Shown here: piece after piece, positions 14,024-26,600 of the stretch
How the letters are laid out: each line of letters opens with the position of its first letter
Numbering within the stretch: position 1 is the first letter of the stretch
DNA from: Nymphaea colorata
Lineage: Eukaryota > Streptophyta > Magnoliopsida > Nymphaeales > Nymphaeaceae
NCBI RefSeq assembly: GCF_008831285.2
Contig: NC_045141.1
Span: forward strand, 6,155,224 to 6,219,223
Direction: 5' to 3'
Length of the DNA: 64,000 nt
Notes under the pieces: model-generated
The model's input: the letters and a program-made list of their open reading frames with translations, nothing else
Told to the model about the DNA's origin: nothing
Database searches by the model: none
Made by a program: the position numbers and the translations under genes

Positions 14024-15933
14024 GCACACGACCTTGTTGAATGTACTTTACTTATTGGTTCTCATATTGCTAAAGTGTTGTTTGATGCAGGGGCGACTCA
14101 TTGCTTTATATCTAGTCGATTTGCTTTTTCACTAGAAGTGTCGGCTAGGATGATGCCATATGTTTTAAAAGTTGTTAGCTCTATACATGCTCAAGAGTCG
14201 TGTAGCGAGTATCTACTTGATGTGGACGTGGAGATCTATCAACATCACTTACCTGCACAGTTGGTTATCATGAGTCTCAGTGAGTTCGATGTGATTTTAG
14301 GCATGGATTGGTTATATGTACATTATGCTAATATAGATTGCAGGAAGAAGCAGATACAATTATTGACTGATGAGATGCAACCTGTGGAATTCCATGCTCG
14401 TAGAGCTAGTCGAACTGATAAGATATGGTGTCTGCATTGAAGGCTATGCGTTTGATAGAAAATGGAAATGTCGCATTCTTGGTCAACGTGTTGACCAATG
14501 AGACCGAACCGGTGAGGTTATAGGATGTTGCCGTGGTGAGTGAGTACTCCGATGTGTTTTCTGAGGGACTGTCAAGTTTGCCCCCAATACGAGAAGTAGA
14601 ATTCAATATAGAGTTGTCACCAAGGACAGTTTCTATTTCTAAGGCACCATGCCGAATGACACCAGTAGAGTTAGAAGAATTAAAAAAACAATTGTAAGAG
14701 CTCTTAGACAAGGGCTTCATCCGACCTAATGTGTCACCTTGGGGAGCACCTGTGTTGTTTGTTAAGAAGAAGGATGGAATAATGCGTTTGTGTATCGATT
14801 ACTATAAGTTGAATCAAGTCACCATCAAGAGTAAGTATCCGCTTCTAAGAATTGAAGACTTGTTTGATCAACTCAAGAATGCAAAGGTATTCTCCAAGAT
14901 CAATATGAGGACAGGTTATCATCAACTCTTGATATGGGAGGAAGATGTTGTTAAGACTACTTTTCGAACTAGATATGGGCATTATGAATTCAGGGTCATG
15001 CCTTTTGGATTGACCAATGCTCCCGCAGCGTTTATGGACCTCACGAATCTGGTGTTCCAAGACTACCAAGATCGATTTGTTATTGTTTTTGTTGATGATA
15101 TTTTGGTGTACTCAGAGAGTGAGACAGAGCATAGAGATCACTTGAGAAGTGTGTTGGCTCTTTTACGCAAGCATAAGCTTTATGCCAAATACTCAAAAAG
15201 TGAATTTTGGCTAGAGAAGGTAAACTTTCTGGGTCATGTAATCTCAAAGGATGGAGTATCCATCGATCCGGCTAAGGTGTCGGCTGTACAGAACTGGAGG
15301 ATGTCTTGCAGTGTAACTGAGGTTAGAAGCTTTTTGGGATTGGCAGGATACTATCGCAGGTTCATACAAGACTTTTCAAAAATAGATACGCTCATGACTA
15401 AGCTATCAAGAAAAGAAGTGAAGTTTGTTTGGAATGAAGAGTGTGAGAAGAGTTTTCAAACTCTGAAGAACAAGCTTACTATTGCCCCTATTCTGACGTT
15501 TCCATCAGGTCATTCTGGTTTTGTGGTGTACACCGATGCATCAGGAATTGGTTATGGTTGTGTGTTGATGCAACATGGCCGTGTAGTGGCTTATGCATCA
15601 AGACAGTTGAAGACGCACGAGCAACACTATCTCACTCATGATTTGGAGTTTAGAGCAGTTGTGTTGGCATTGAAGATATGGAGGCACTATCTTTATGGCG
15701 CAATTTTTGATGTGTTTACAGACCACAAGTCATTGAAGTACATATTCTCTCAAAAGGATATTAACTTGAGGCAAAGAAGATGGATCGAATACCAAAAGGA
15801 CTATGATTTCTCAATATCATATCATCCCGGCAAGGCGAATGTAGTGGCTGATGCTTTGAGCAGACATGTCAAGGCAACGATGTGCAGTATGTTGACTCGT
15901 TCTTGGACATTGTTGCAAGATGTGATAGCATAG
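14024..15933 (+). pseudogene. Gypsy protease, reverse transcriptase and RNase H (broken)
   Basis: The aspartic protease signature LFDAGATHCFI lies near 14078. After a frame change around 14410-14425 and two in-frame stops, RT and RNase H are open for 400 codons (14731-15933). They show the catalytic FVDDILVY motif, [11 protein letters not shown] of RNase H, and the [11 protein letters not shown] and ADALSRH strings typical of Ty3/gypsy. The order RT, RNase H, then integrase confirms Ty3/gypsy rather than copia. A TAG at 15931 separates it from the integrase. Confidence 0.92.
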
Positions 15934-17398
15934 CAGCCTTACCTTTGTGACGAGAACAAAGCAACGATGACTGTCGTGATACGACATCCGTTGTTGGACG
16001 AGTTTAAATTGAAGCAAAAGGAAGATCCCGATTTTGCTAAGAACATGGAAGAATGTAAGAAGGTAGATTCTCTTTGGCATCAAGATAAAAATGGTTCATC
16101 GTGGTTTCGATGAAGATTGTGGGTCCCTAAAGATGAATGGGTTTAGCACCAGTTCCTTGATGAAGCTCACAAATCTAAGTTTTCTATACACCCTGGCAGC
16201 ACAAAGATGTTTTAGGATATGAAAAGAAATTTTTGGTGGCCTGGAATGAAGCATGAAATTGCAGAATATGTCGCGAAGTATTTAGTTTGCCAGCGGGTCA
16301 AAACAGAACATCAATGGCCAGGAGGCTTGTTGCAAAGAATTGATATCCCAGTGTGGAAATGGAAAGACATTACGATGGATTTTGTGGTTGGGTTGCCTCA
16401 CACTAGAAGACAACATGATGCTATGGGTGATTGTTGATCGACTTACGAAGTCCGCTCATTTTCTGCCAATAAGAATCAGTCAGCCCTTAGAAAGTCTCGC
16501 AGAGTTATATATTGGCGAGATAGTGAGATTGCATGGAGTGCCAAAGTCTATCATTACAGATTGAGATCCACGTTTTACCTCTAGGTTTTGGGGGCAATTG
16601 CAAAAGGCATTGGGTACCAAGCTTAAGCTGAGCACAGCGTTCCACCCCCAAACTGATGGGCAATCTGAGAGGACCATTCAAACCTTAAAGGATATGTTGC
16701 GTGCATGTATCTTAGAGTGGAAAAGAGAATGGAATAAACATGTGAAATTAGCAGAATTTGCGTATAATAACAGTTACCATTCTAGTATTGGGATGACACT
16801 TTTTGAGGCTTTGTATGGAAGGTCGTGCAGATCGATCGATTTGGGTGATGGTAAGATTGAGAACCCTTTAGTGTTACACACCGACCAAGTGCAATTGATA
16901 AGGAGAAAGTTGTTAACTGCTCAAAGTAGATAGAAAAGCTATGCCGACATTCGACGTAGAGAGTTGGCTTTTGAGGTTGGTGATCATGTGTTCTTGAAGA
17001 TTTCACCTACTAAAGGCGTTTTTCGTTTTGGTATAAAAGGAAAGTTGAGCCCGAAGTTCGTAGGACCTTTTGAAATATTAGAGAAGATTGGAGAGGTGGC
17101 ATACAAATTGGCACTACCTTCTAATTTGGGTCATGTTCATGATGTTTTCCATGTTTCCATACTTCGAAAATATGTAACAGATCCTTCGCATGTGATTGAC
17201 TTTCAAGGTATTCAAGTGCAAAATGATTTGACAATTGAAGAAAAGCGTATTAGAATTGTGGATCAAAAAGAGCAAGTACTTCGCACGAAGAGAATTCCTT
17301 TAGTGAAGGTGGAATGGCAATACCATGGATTGAAGGAGAACATATGGGAACCTGAGGAGGACATGCAGAAGAAATATTCACACTTGTTATTGCATTGA
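15934..17398 (+). pseudogene. Gypsy integrase and chromodomain (broken)
   Basis: The integrase zinc-binding region is at about 16160-16300. Its CxxC pair reads YLVC, so the first cysteine (usually TGT) is TAT here. The catalytic core is split by a frame change near 16425 and a TGA at 16562, but MDFVVGLP, IVDRLTKSAHF and [14 protein letters not shown] are clear. The C-terminal chromodomain-like segment KVEWQYHGLKENIWEPEEDM ends at a TGA (17396-17398). In chromoviruses this domain guides integration to heterochromatin. The loss of a zinc ligand adds to the evidence that the copy is dead. Confidence 0.9.
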
Positions 17399-17401
17399 GG
17401 T

Positions 17402-18486
17402 ACACCGCCCTCTCCTCCCTCGTTTCCCCTCTTCGTCTCTCCCATAGCCACAACCGCAGCTCAGAGAAGAAGAAGAAGGCGATAGCGATGGCGACGGCGA
17501 CGACGACGGCGATGACGACGGAGATGAAGACGGCGACGACGGCGCCCGCGCTTGGGGTGAGCCCTGTCGTCCCCTTGCCTCTTTGTCTCTTCTCTCCTCT
17601 TCTTCCTTCCTTTCCTCCTCCCTCTTGCGCAGCCCTTCCCCCCCTTCCGTTTTTTATGTTGTTGTCATTTCTCTCCCCACTCTGCACAATCGCGTCTCTC
17701 TCTTCTGTCTGCCTCTCTCTGCCAGCACCCTCACTCTCCCACCTGCTCTCTCTCTTCTCTCACGCACTCTCACCCTCACTGGCCTTCTTCCCCATTTCTA
17801 TCCAAACCCTCCCTCTCTCTGTCTCCCCTCTCTGTCAGCGCCCCTTTCTCTCATTCTTTTCAGCTGGCCACACCACTACCGTGGGCCTCTCCTAATGACA
17901 GATTCTTTTTTGGAACTCCCTTTGGTCGATTTTTACTCTTTTATGGCCTTTTAAGTCGACTTGCAGCTTCGGGGTGCATATTTCCCCTCATACCAGTGGC
18001 TGGGATGCATTGGTGGAGGCGACAGTGAGAGGTTTTGGCTGTTTGAAGATCACTTGAACTCGTGAGGTGGCTGCCGGAAAGATTGCAACAGTCTAGACTC
18101 TTGATTTGGGGTGAGCAAGGCGTAATTGAGCCTATTTTATTGTATATTTTCTTTTGGAACACGTACAATTATTGTTTGAGCATGCTAGAAGGTAGAATTG
18201 ATGATTTGGGATGCATGTTAGCGATTTTGCTTTTTGGGGAAAGTGTAGGATTATGTTGGAGAAGCGTTGATTCATGTCTATAATGATCATTTAAGTATGA
18301 TGGGTTAATTTTCGAAGCAATACGGGAGCATGGTAGAGATTTGATATGGATGAGAAGATTTAGAATCGTTTTTATGAGCATGTGGCACAAGCTTTTGTCA
18401 ACGGGCGTATTGCGGTGTTAGTTGGAGAAGAACATGTAAATTGGGTGTATTTGTGGGGAAGACGCTTTAACAATAGAAAGCATTTC
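17402..18486 (+). repeat. 3' LTR of the gypsy element, cut at both ends
   Basis: It aligns by eye with 9583-10668 of the 5' LTR with scattered substitutions and small indels. The first 72 bases of the LTR and the polypurine tract are missing, so the chromodomain stop is followed almost directly by LTR sequence. The copy also stops abruptly at AGAAAGCATTT, leaving about 1.9 kb of the 5' LTR without a partner. Confidence 0.85.
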
Positions 18487-19602
18487 CTCATGCATTTGCT
18501 CATTAATTAAGAAAAATCAACCAAGAATGAAGTAATCCCAACCCTAAACACACATTTCCTCATGCATTTGCTCACTAATTAAGAAAAAATTAAATAAATA
18601 GAATTTATTTCGCCTTTCTCATATTCTCGGTGCACTCAAGATGTAGCTCTCGATTTTGGATAGTAAACCATTTGAGCTTTTTTGCACAGCTACAGGGAGG
18701 CGGCAAGAGAAACAAAAAATAAAAATGAAATAAGAATTATATACCTCTAATATCTTCTCATGTTCTCGTGAAGAGTTGGAACTTAAAGAAAAATGAAAAA
18801 AGAAAAGAGAAATGAAAAATAAGAGTCAAATCTTCAACTGAAGAATCATTAGAAATTATCCCAAGGGTTAGCCGTGCCCAAAAGGGAGGATTTTGGGTAA
18901 ATAGAGTTTTGGAGCTAAAATTCAAATTTTGATTTTTTTTAATTTAAAAAGATTTTCATGCAAATTTCAAGTATTTTTGAATAAATTCTTTTTTTTTTTT
19001 AAATAAGCTTTGAACAAGTGGGATTAGCCATTAGCCCTACAAACACTCATTTGAGGTGTTGACAGGCTATTGCGCCTGGCGCATCAACGGGCTACAGCCC
19101 ACGGTGCCAGCGTGCTGGCACGCTGGTTTTCTCTTTTTAAAAAAAATCTAATAAAAAAAAATGAAATGGAATGAAATAAATTAAAAAAGCTATTTAATAA
19201 GAAAGCAATTTTTTTTTTTAAATGTGTATAAAATGGTTTTTGTTACAAATGGGGAGGCCGACTCTATTTTGAGTGAATCTGGGCTCTTTTTAAATTGAAA
19301 TTGTGTTTAATTGATCGCCGGCACATTCCAGTGAGTGATTTAAGCTCAAAAATGTTTTTTTAGCTCAAGAACTAGACATATAACAAAGGAAAGGTTTGTG
19401 CATGTGCGCATGACGCTCATATCACTTCGGCCTTTGTGACAAGCTCCTCAATCTAACATCGCCATCTCTTCCCAAAACCCATATGTCACAGCACTTCACC
19501 CAAGTAAGACCAAGATAAGAACTCAAAAGCTTTATGGAGAACAAGCTTAAGCATAAAAGCAGTTCGATGACTTGCCGACATTGAGTAGGTCATTTTTTGA
19601 CA
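18487..19602. other. Gene-free repeat DNA with a direct repeat and a hairpin
   Basis: CTCATGCATTTGCTCA followed by TAATTAAGAAAAA occurs at about 18487 and again at about 18559, the first copy starting exactly where the gypsy 3' LTR breaks off. At 19107-19126 a perfect hairpin (CCAGCGTG, four-base loop, CACGCTGG) lies in a GC-rich island. The texture resembles an old LTR but I found no second copy. No coding sequence was seen. Confidence 0.5.
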
Positions 19603-20500
19603 CTACAATATAGCCATCCAACAACGATCGCTTTGGAATGAAGGCAAACTGAGAGTCGACAATCGACAATAAGCATGGGGCACTAACTTAAGCCTATTAG
19701 CAAGGAGCTTAGTTACAGTCTCCAAAGAAAAGTAAGTAACGAAATTGTCTGAACTTAGAAATATCTGTAGCATCATCTTGCTTAGGAACAATGGAAATAA
19801 TAGAACGATGCACAGACGAAGGTAGACGGGTATTGCAGTAAAATTCGGTGAGCACTTGAAGAAGGTCCACATGAAATAAATTACTGTATGCCCTAATGAC
19901 ATAGGGTTCAAGACCGTTACCTAGCGCCTTCCAACCATCAAGCTGTTTGAGGGCCTCATGAAGTTCAGAAGGGACCCTGCAAAAGAATGGCCTCCGAGAG
20001 AGACAAGACTGGAAAGCCCAACGCACCAATAGAAGAACCATGTGAAATGTTGGGGTTAGAATATAACTTCCTAAAAAAGGAGGAGGAGGAGGCTGCAGTC
20101 TCCGATCCTTGAAATGCGATCCCATCGACCACCACACTAAGGAGAGTTTTGCGGCGGCTGTTGTTATATGCCGTCTGCTGGAAATAATGGGTATTGTTAT
20201 ATCCTAACTTAAACCAGCGAACCTTCGACCTAGTAGCACTCATCAAACACAAGGAGTTGGGTTAATTTGGTAGTCCAAGGAGGCTTGCTGAACATGACAC
20301 TCATCCAGCTGCTGCTCCACCAGAGAAGTGGAAGCTGCTGCTCCACCAGAGAAGTGGAAGAAATCAAACCTTGCAGACGATTCAACTTCCATAAGCACTC
20401 TACAATTTGAGCCGCATGAGAAGGTTTGAGGTTAGCGACCACACCTAATTGGGCATGAAATTCGACGTCGTACGTCCCACCTGCACTGGTTTGGTCCATG
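19603..20500 (-). pseudogene. LINE (L1-type) reverse transcriptase remnant
   Basis: Read on the minus strand, the fragments fit the order of a plant L1 ORF2. RSKVRWFKLGYNNTHYFQ and a following DG stretch (about 20080-20240) match the linker before RT. ALKQLDGWKALGN and SIISIVPKQDDATDISKFR (about 19770-19960) match the early RT blocks. LLANRLKLVPH (about 19690) matches the next block. Frames change between the pieces and neither the endonuclease nor the catalytic FADD-type motif is present. It is a short dead fragment with no visible poly(A) tail. Confidence 0.75.
20308..20359. repeat. 26-bp tandem duplication inside the LINE remnant
   Basis: The unit GCTGCTGCTCCACCAGAGAA... is present twice with a period of 26 bases (20308-20333, 20334-20359). 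Because 26 is not a multiple of three it shifts the LINE frame. Confidence 0.8.
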
Positions 20501-20539
20501 AAAAGATGACATGGTTCTTAAATCCAGAGATCAATGATT

Positions 20540-20935
20540 TGAGGATGTCAATATATCCGATTTGAATCGGATATCCAACCGATCCAATCCGAAAAAATCG
20601 GATATGCATAAAAATTTAATATCAGATTAAGAAATCGGATCCGATTCGGATTTAATAAATGACATCCAATCGGATTCGGATTCAGATATACATGAATATC
20701 AGATCGGATATGAATTCGGATCGGATTCATTTTTAGACAAATATCCTCTATCTAATACTTAGAAAATGGCAAAATCCTGTTCAAAATTCGGATTCGGATT
20801 GTAAAATTGGATTTCGGATTCGGATATGACTTTGATTTATTCGAATCCAAATCCGAATTATGAATATCCAAAAAAACGGATATGATTAAAAATGTATTTC
20901 ATCGGAATCCGATCAGTTGACATTCCTAATATCAA
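20540..20935. mobile_element. GGATTCGGAT-rich degenerate element
   Basis: More than a dozen copies of CGGATT/AATCCG and GGATAT/ATATCC occur in both orientations. The two sides may be inverted ends: left AGGATGTCAA, and right TTGACATTCCT, whose complement is AGGAATGTCAA. A matching target duplication was not found. Elements with this texture are common in plants as small non-autonomous DNA transposons; the class here is unassigned. Confidence 0.5.
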
Positions 20936-23398
20936 CCGACCATTACAGGAATACCCCATGGCAGCCTAACGACACGATTGGCTGGCTTGAAACCAAAATG
21001 AGCACTTTCCAAATGCTAGCAGCTATGATGAAGGGCATAGATTTCCATCCACCATGCTTTCTGGCAGGCACACGTTCTCCCACCCCGACTTCATCTTGCT
21101 TCTCCTACTATCCTAGATGCCATGGATGCGCGAGAGAAAGAGATTAGAAAAAGTGAAAAACCTGAAGTCCTGAGCGGTGTTGCGGCTGAGCTTGAGGGAG
21201 CACTGCAGCACCAGTGCACCGGACACCTTCGCTGGTGGATGGTCGCCGATGGGTCGTCGGTGGGTGGAAGTTGAAGCTGCTGAAGCTTGAACCCCACCGG
21301 CTTTGAGGGCTTCTACAGTGCTTGGCGCTGCATAGCAAAACCCAAAAAGGGGGTAAAACCATATTAATAAGCGATATGTAATGAAATCACTGTATATTTG
21401 TCGTTATATGTGCCGCACCTGACTAGAACAATTTCGAACCGAGTCAATGATCCACGGATTCAACGAATTCTCAGACGACTCACCCAAGTTTGGGAATGGT
21501 ATCACTTGGGTCCTAACTCGTGGCCCAGTAGCAGAACGTTCCCAATCCGACTCGTGTGATTCTCGAGTCGAATCGCGGGCTCCATAATCCATCTAGGACT
21601 CTAGGTAATAAGGCCCTCAAGGCAAAGGAACTTACTAGCTACATAGTTTTACAAACTTAGACATCTCCTAAACAGAATGCAGCTTTCCTCCGTAGCAAAT
21701 TAAAAAAAAAAGTTCGATAACAGCTTAAATAGTTTTATTTATGTTCTCATCTACTTTTGCAGCAAGAGTTATTATAGCTGCCTCTTCCCATACCCAAAGG
21801 AAAGTGCTGAAATCAAGGAATGTTACAGCAGAAAGAGGGCTGGACATGGGCCGGGCGGTCCAGTCGTAACCCTAAAACTTGAATCTTATTGACCAGAAAC
21901 GGCCTAATAGTTCAGACTTTTACCTGTCTCAGACGGCAGAATTTAGTGCCAGGTTTGGCCTCCCAATCGCTAAAGCAACCATTACCCAAAAAGCACATTA
22001 TTGTGGCCACACAGCCTCGCCAAGAAAATGGCTCAAAATGTATCGAAACACAATGAGACGTGTTGCCCTCGTGATGCCGATGCCGATGAGATAGATAGTC
22101 GGAACTCGTAATATATGCAAGTCACGTAGATATAGTTAATAGTTTTAGGGTCAGATGAGCAACTAAATAAAAAGGTTACCACACCAAGTGCACTCTTGTC
22201 AGGCAGCAACTCCACGACAACGTTCCAACTTTCCCAGTTATAATCTATATCCCCCATAATCCTACAACGCAGAAACCTTGGCCTTCACAAGTAGAGTACA
22301 TAATTCCCATTTTAGTCTCATACATAGAAGCGAATGGTCAACAAAATTGAAAGAAGCTGAGTTTTTTTTTTTTTTTTCTTTAAACACTTAGGAGCTGTGC
22401 GAGTTGAAAGTCTCATGCACAGTTTTTCATGAAAGAAATAAGGAATCTTCCTTTCAAGTCTCCCACCCTAGTCATTTCTTTTCTGTCTGCTACTTCAAAA
22501 ATAGCCGTTCAACTTCAGCTACTTGCATTTCAATATCCTATTCTCTTTCTCATAAACAAAGAACCTACCTATTCTGGGAAATCTCATTGCTATCACTCAA
22601 ACATGCACGAAACGTCTGCTTGTGCATTGGTCCATACAGATATGAAGTTACAGAAATAATTGGAAACTCATATGATTTTATACAAGCATGGTACTAGTAT
22701 TTCATCCATTTCTACACGAACCTAGGGAGTTTGGATAGGCCTAAAACTTCCACGATTATGCAAGGTCATACACAGATCCTTTTTCGGGCTCTCATTTCAG
22801 CCCCATGTCTCCTATCTTTAGGAGCCATTCCTCTATTTGCAAGGTTTTTCTTCTCAAACTCCATCTATCATGATCTTACAGGCCATCTGCGAAATTTCTT
22901 TGATCCTAAAAACTTTAAATTGTTCTTTAAAAAATTGTCAAGCCAGCTCGGATTCAATCCATGGCTGACCCCCCCAAAAAACCAAATCCAAACACATTTC
23001 AAGCGTTTTATCAAGTTAGATGCCGAGCCAAGTTAGTAAAGTCGGGCTCGCCGACAAGCCTACTCAGGGAAGTAGCAAGTTTAGGAGCTCACCATGCATC
23101 CCATTAACCTTAAGAGCAAGCGCAAGTATCCTTATCAAACACAAGAAAACAAGGAAGGTTACATCGAAGGGGCGAATTGATATTAGCATCAGGATATTTG
23201 ACATAAAAAACCTCGCAAAAAGGAGCCCCTTTGCTGAATGACAAGGAGCTCTGTACAATAAAAATTTACAATGGAACAAAACGGGCAAAGCTTGGTGGAA
23301 GATTTCCAACACCAATCCTTAGGAGACTTGATCACGCCTGACACAAGCAGGAAAACACTGTTATTATACTTTAACAGAGCACTGGCGTCTTAATCTTG
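20936..23398. other. 3' flank of SPK1; no gene recognised
   Basis: The stretch next to the SPK1 stop (about 23240-23398) is probably its 3' untranslated region. On the minus strand it has TTGTAAATTTTTATTG-type U-rich sequence but no exact AATAAA. A stretch at 21420-21600 is rich in CGAGTC/GACTCG, like a small repeat element. The remaining open frames are short, lack homology that I recognise and look like chance. Confidence 0.45.
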
Positions 23399-23653
23399 TC
23401 AGAGCTCGGAAAGTATAGCTGGAATATAGTGTGATAGTTCAGCAGTGAGTGATTGGAACCCATTGACAAGCTGTGTGTGGAAGTCCTGATCTTCTTCTCC
23501 TATTAACCTCGAATGAACTCGAATGGCACGCTTGCAGACGGCCATAAATTCAAGTAGAGCTGCAATAAGCTGTTGTAGCTCCTGTGATCTAAGCCTGGTT
23601 GCCGGTTCACCTGATAAAAATGCTGTACAGACGCCCAAAACTCCACTATTCAC
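23399..23653 (-). CDS. SPK1: SPK1 last exon (255 nt with stop)
   Basis: It encodes 84 residues from VNSGVLGVCTAFLSGEPATR to YIPAILSEL, then TGA at 23399-23401. It completes lobe C of DHR2. Acceptor CTAAAG. Confidence 0.97.
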   Translation of the reverse strand: MNSGVLGVCTAFLSGEPATRLRSQELQQLIAALLEFMAVCKRAIRVHSRLIGEEDQDFHTQLVNGFQSLTAELSHYIPAILSEL

Positions 23654-26600
23654 CTTTAGATAAGAACAAGCATTATTAATAAACAGCAGGAGAATCATGT
23701 GAGAAACATGCGACTAATAACAATACAGCAGCCTACCTGAACTGCAACACTGCCTTGGAGTATTCTCTGTAAACTTTGAAGCCTTGGGAGATGATCCACA
23801 TCAGAAGTTCGGGGCTCTTCAAGCTCATCACGTAGTGCTGCTGTCCTTGTTTCAATCATCCCAATGGCATTTTCAACTGGAGAAAATTCCATAGATTCTG
23901 ACTTTACAACCAGCAGGCGATTCACTAGAGCAGGGAAAGAGCCCTCAGTTTGAAGAACAGTCCTCCTCTTCCACTGATCTTCTAGCCCTCCTTGCGTCTT
24001 GCCATTTTTGGTAAAGGGGGTGTCAAACAAGAAGCGATCAAAAACGCGAGCTCGCACACTTCCAGTAGAAAGGGAAAATATCCTCTCCCTCCTGCTGCCC
24101 AAATCTTCATCTTCCATGACTGGGTCAACAGCTGTTATCTGCAGATAGGAAACGCCTGGTTGAAGCTCATCTGCATTTACCTGTCTAGAGTCAGGTATTA
24201 TATGTAAAGTATGAGTGCCATCCATTCTTGACTCATATATGTGACTAAGTTTTTCCATTATATCACCAAGACGAACATCACGTGCCTCCCTGTATACATA
24301 TTCCTTTCTATCCAGCTTCCCAAATCGTTCGCCATAAAACCCCACTCTGTAGTAAGTAGCATCTATAAACGGTATTGGGCTTGATTCTTGCTCAAGAATT
24401 GATTCATAAATATTAGTGAGAGATGTGTGGCATTTCGCTAGTTGTCCAAACGCTCGTCGACTCTTGTAAACTGGAATGATGAGTTCTAAGATGCTCGCAC
24501 AGAAATGATACAACTCTGCCTGAGAGAATAGCTTGTCTGCAAGTTGCAAGTACTTCACAGCAGAGTCAACTGTCAGTTTTGATGCACCATATCCTTCCAC
24601 TTCAGCTGCAGATGCTTCAGCAGAAATTGCACCACTGACCATGGGACAGATCCTACGTAGAGCAGTCACATGATCCTTACTCCAGACAGCATCATTTCTG
24701 CCTACAAGAGCCTACAAGAAATACAAGAGATATGAATAAGTCGATATAGGACAGTCCATTGCATCTGTATGTATGACTGGCATTCACCTGCATAATGACA
24801 CCAGCAACAGCAACAGCACACTGAGCAGCCTCTGCCCAAGACTGAATCTCCTGATGAGCATCACATAAATGCAGTAGCCACATAATATGAAGGTCTGGAA
24901 CATGGGCATAAGCATTGGCAAGTCTATGGAAGCTTTCAGCAGCTGCATATTTATCTACTGCCATTACAGAGGCCTAACAGATATTGGAAAAACCTCATTG
25001 TCACTTATTTAATTTATGGAAATAAAACATATCATCAAAGTAAGGTTAGCTACTTAATTTTATAAAATAAACCTAAGTAACATAAATGAAAATCTTCTCA
25101 ATGGCCAATACATTCCCGAGAAAATGCAGAATTTTCTAAACGTCACTATCCATTCTGAAAATACCACATCTGGTCCTGATATTAGTGTAATAGCTAAATA
25201 GCTTTCAATATTTCATAATTTATTTTTTATTGCACTGAACATTCTTTATAAATACTTTCTAGAGTTCCTAGACGAATTTCAATTTACTGAACTTTGAAAC
25301 AAGGTATGAAATAATCTTACAATGTTACGCACTTGTGTGGCATGAATGACTGATGATATTGAGGCAAGAAGTGAGATATTGAGAAGGATAAGGGGAAAAT
25401 CTTAGACTTCCAATAAATAGGCAAAGGAAATCATGGTAGCACAGCAGAAAAAAATCATGCAGGGCCTTAGGAAGCATATGCCTAATCCAATGCACATAAT
25501 TAGTTATAATTGTCTTGAAGTGAAAAATAATCCGATCGCTGAAAACATGCCAATGAAGATTGTAGATCAAAAAGTGAAGAGTACCAAATTTCGAGGACAA
25601 AATTTTTATGAGGAGAGTTGTAATACACCATCCCAACAACAGTGTTTGGTGCGAATAATTAGCCTGTTAATCACCTTATATATATCACAACTTATCTTAA
25701 AATAGGAGACGAATCATCAAAAACTAAAAACACCTAAATCTTAGCAAAGGTGATTAGGAAGCCATAATTTTGATTTACATTTCAAAAACCAAACAGGGGC
25801 AAATTGAGAACTAATTGGAACATCAGGGGCAAAAAATGTAACTTAGGAAAAACTGGGGTAAACTTGGCAAATGGAACTGAGGTCATCCCAGTAATCCAAC
25901 AAAATGCAGAAGATATGAAGGTAATTCAAAAGTATGGGCAATGAAAGAATTAAGCAAAAACTTAAGGAGCAAACTTGGAATATAATTAAATCATAATTAG
26001 ATATATGTCAAATGACAAGGTTAGAATATGAACATCACCTATTTATGTTCGCCAGATGATTTGTCATTGTGATAAGTTGCTTTTAATTATTGATTGTTGA
26101 TTAAGATACATGTTAATAAGTACAATGCCACTTAGATGACAGAACGTGCAACCTCCTCAAATAAATAGTTTAATAATATAAAACAAATAAATAAAATATA
26201 ACTAAATTTAGTAGAAATAGAAGGAAGGGGAGGCACACCTCTTGGGATTCAACATGAGAGAGTAAGAGAGGGTGAGAATGTTTTATTTTCTTTTATTTTA
26301 TTTTTTTGGTGTTGGGTTTTGTGGGGCTTCGGGGGGGTGTCCCTGTGACTTAGGTGCATTTGTATCTCATCAAGGCCGGGTGCAACAAGGTTTGCTTCTC
26401 ATTTCATTTGTTTACATTCTATATTAAAACAAGAAGAAAATTTGAGGTTCATGGTTGCCTCCAATGATTGGAGAGGAGTAGAAGAAGTGGAAAAAGATCA
26501 TGCAAGAGATATTACATATCTTATTCAAAATGAAAATTTTTGGAATATGGGAAAAGAAATAATCATGTTTGTTGAACCATTAGTGAAAGTATTGAAAATG

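Larger units (their letters stand above)
9511..18486 (+). mobile_element. Decayed chromodomain Ty3/gypsy retrotransposon
   Basis: The order is long 5' LTR, tRNA-iMet primer site, gag, protease, RT-RNase H, integrase, chromodomain, truncated 3' LTR. A C-terminal chromodomain together with LTRs of several kilobases is typical of the Tekay/Del group of chromoviruses, so I place it there by architecture. Every coding segment has stops or frameshifts, and the LTR copies differ at many positions, so the insertion is old. The 3' LTR has lost its first 72 bases, together with the expected polypurine tract, and everything after about 1.1 kb. Because of this the right-hand target duplication cannot be checked. 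Confidence 0.9.

Noticed and set aside
22404-23241. Possible small genes of 70-100 codons downstream of SPK1
   Set aside because: No start context, domain or homology that I recognise, and no splice structure; kept as 3' flank.
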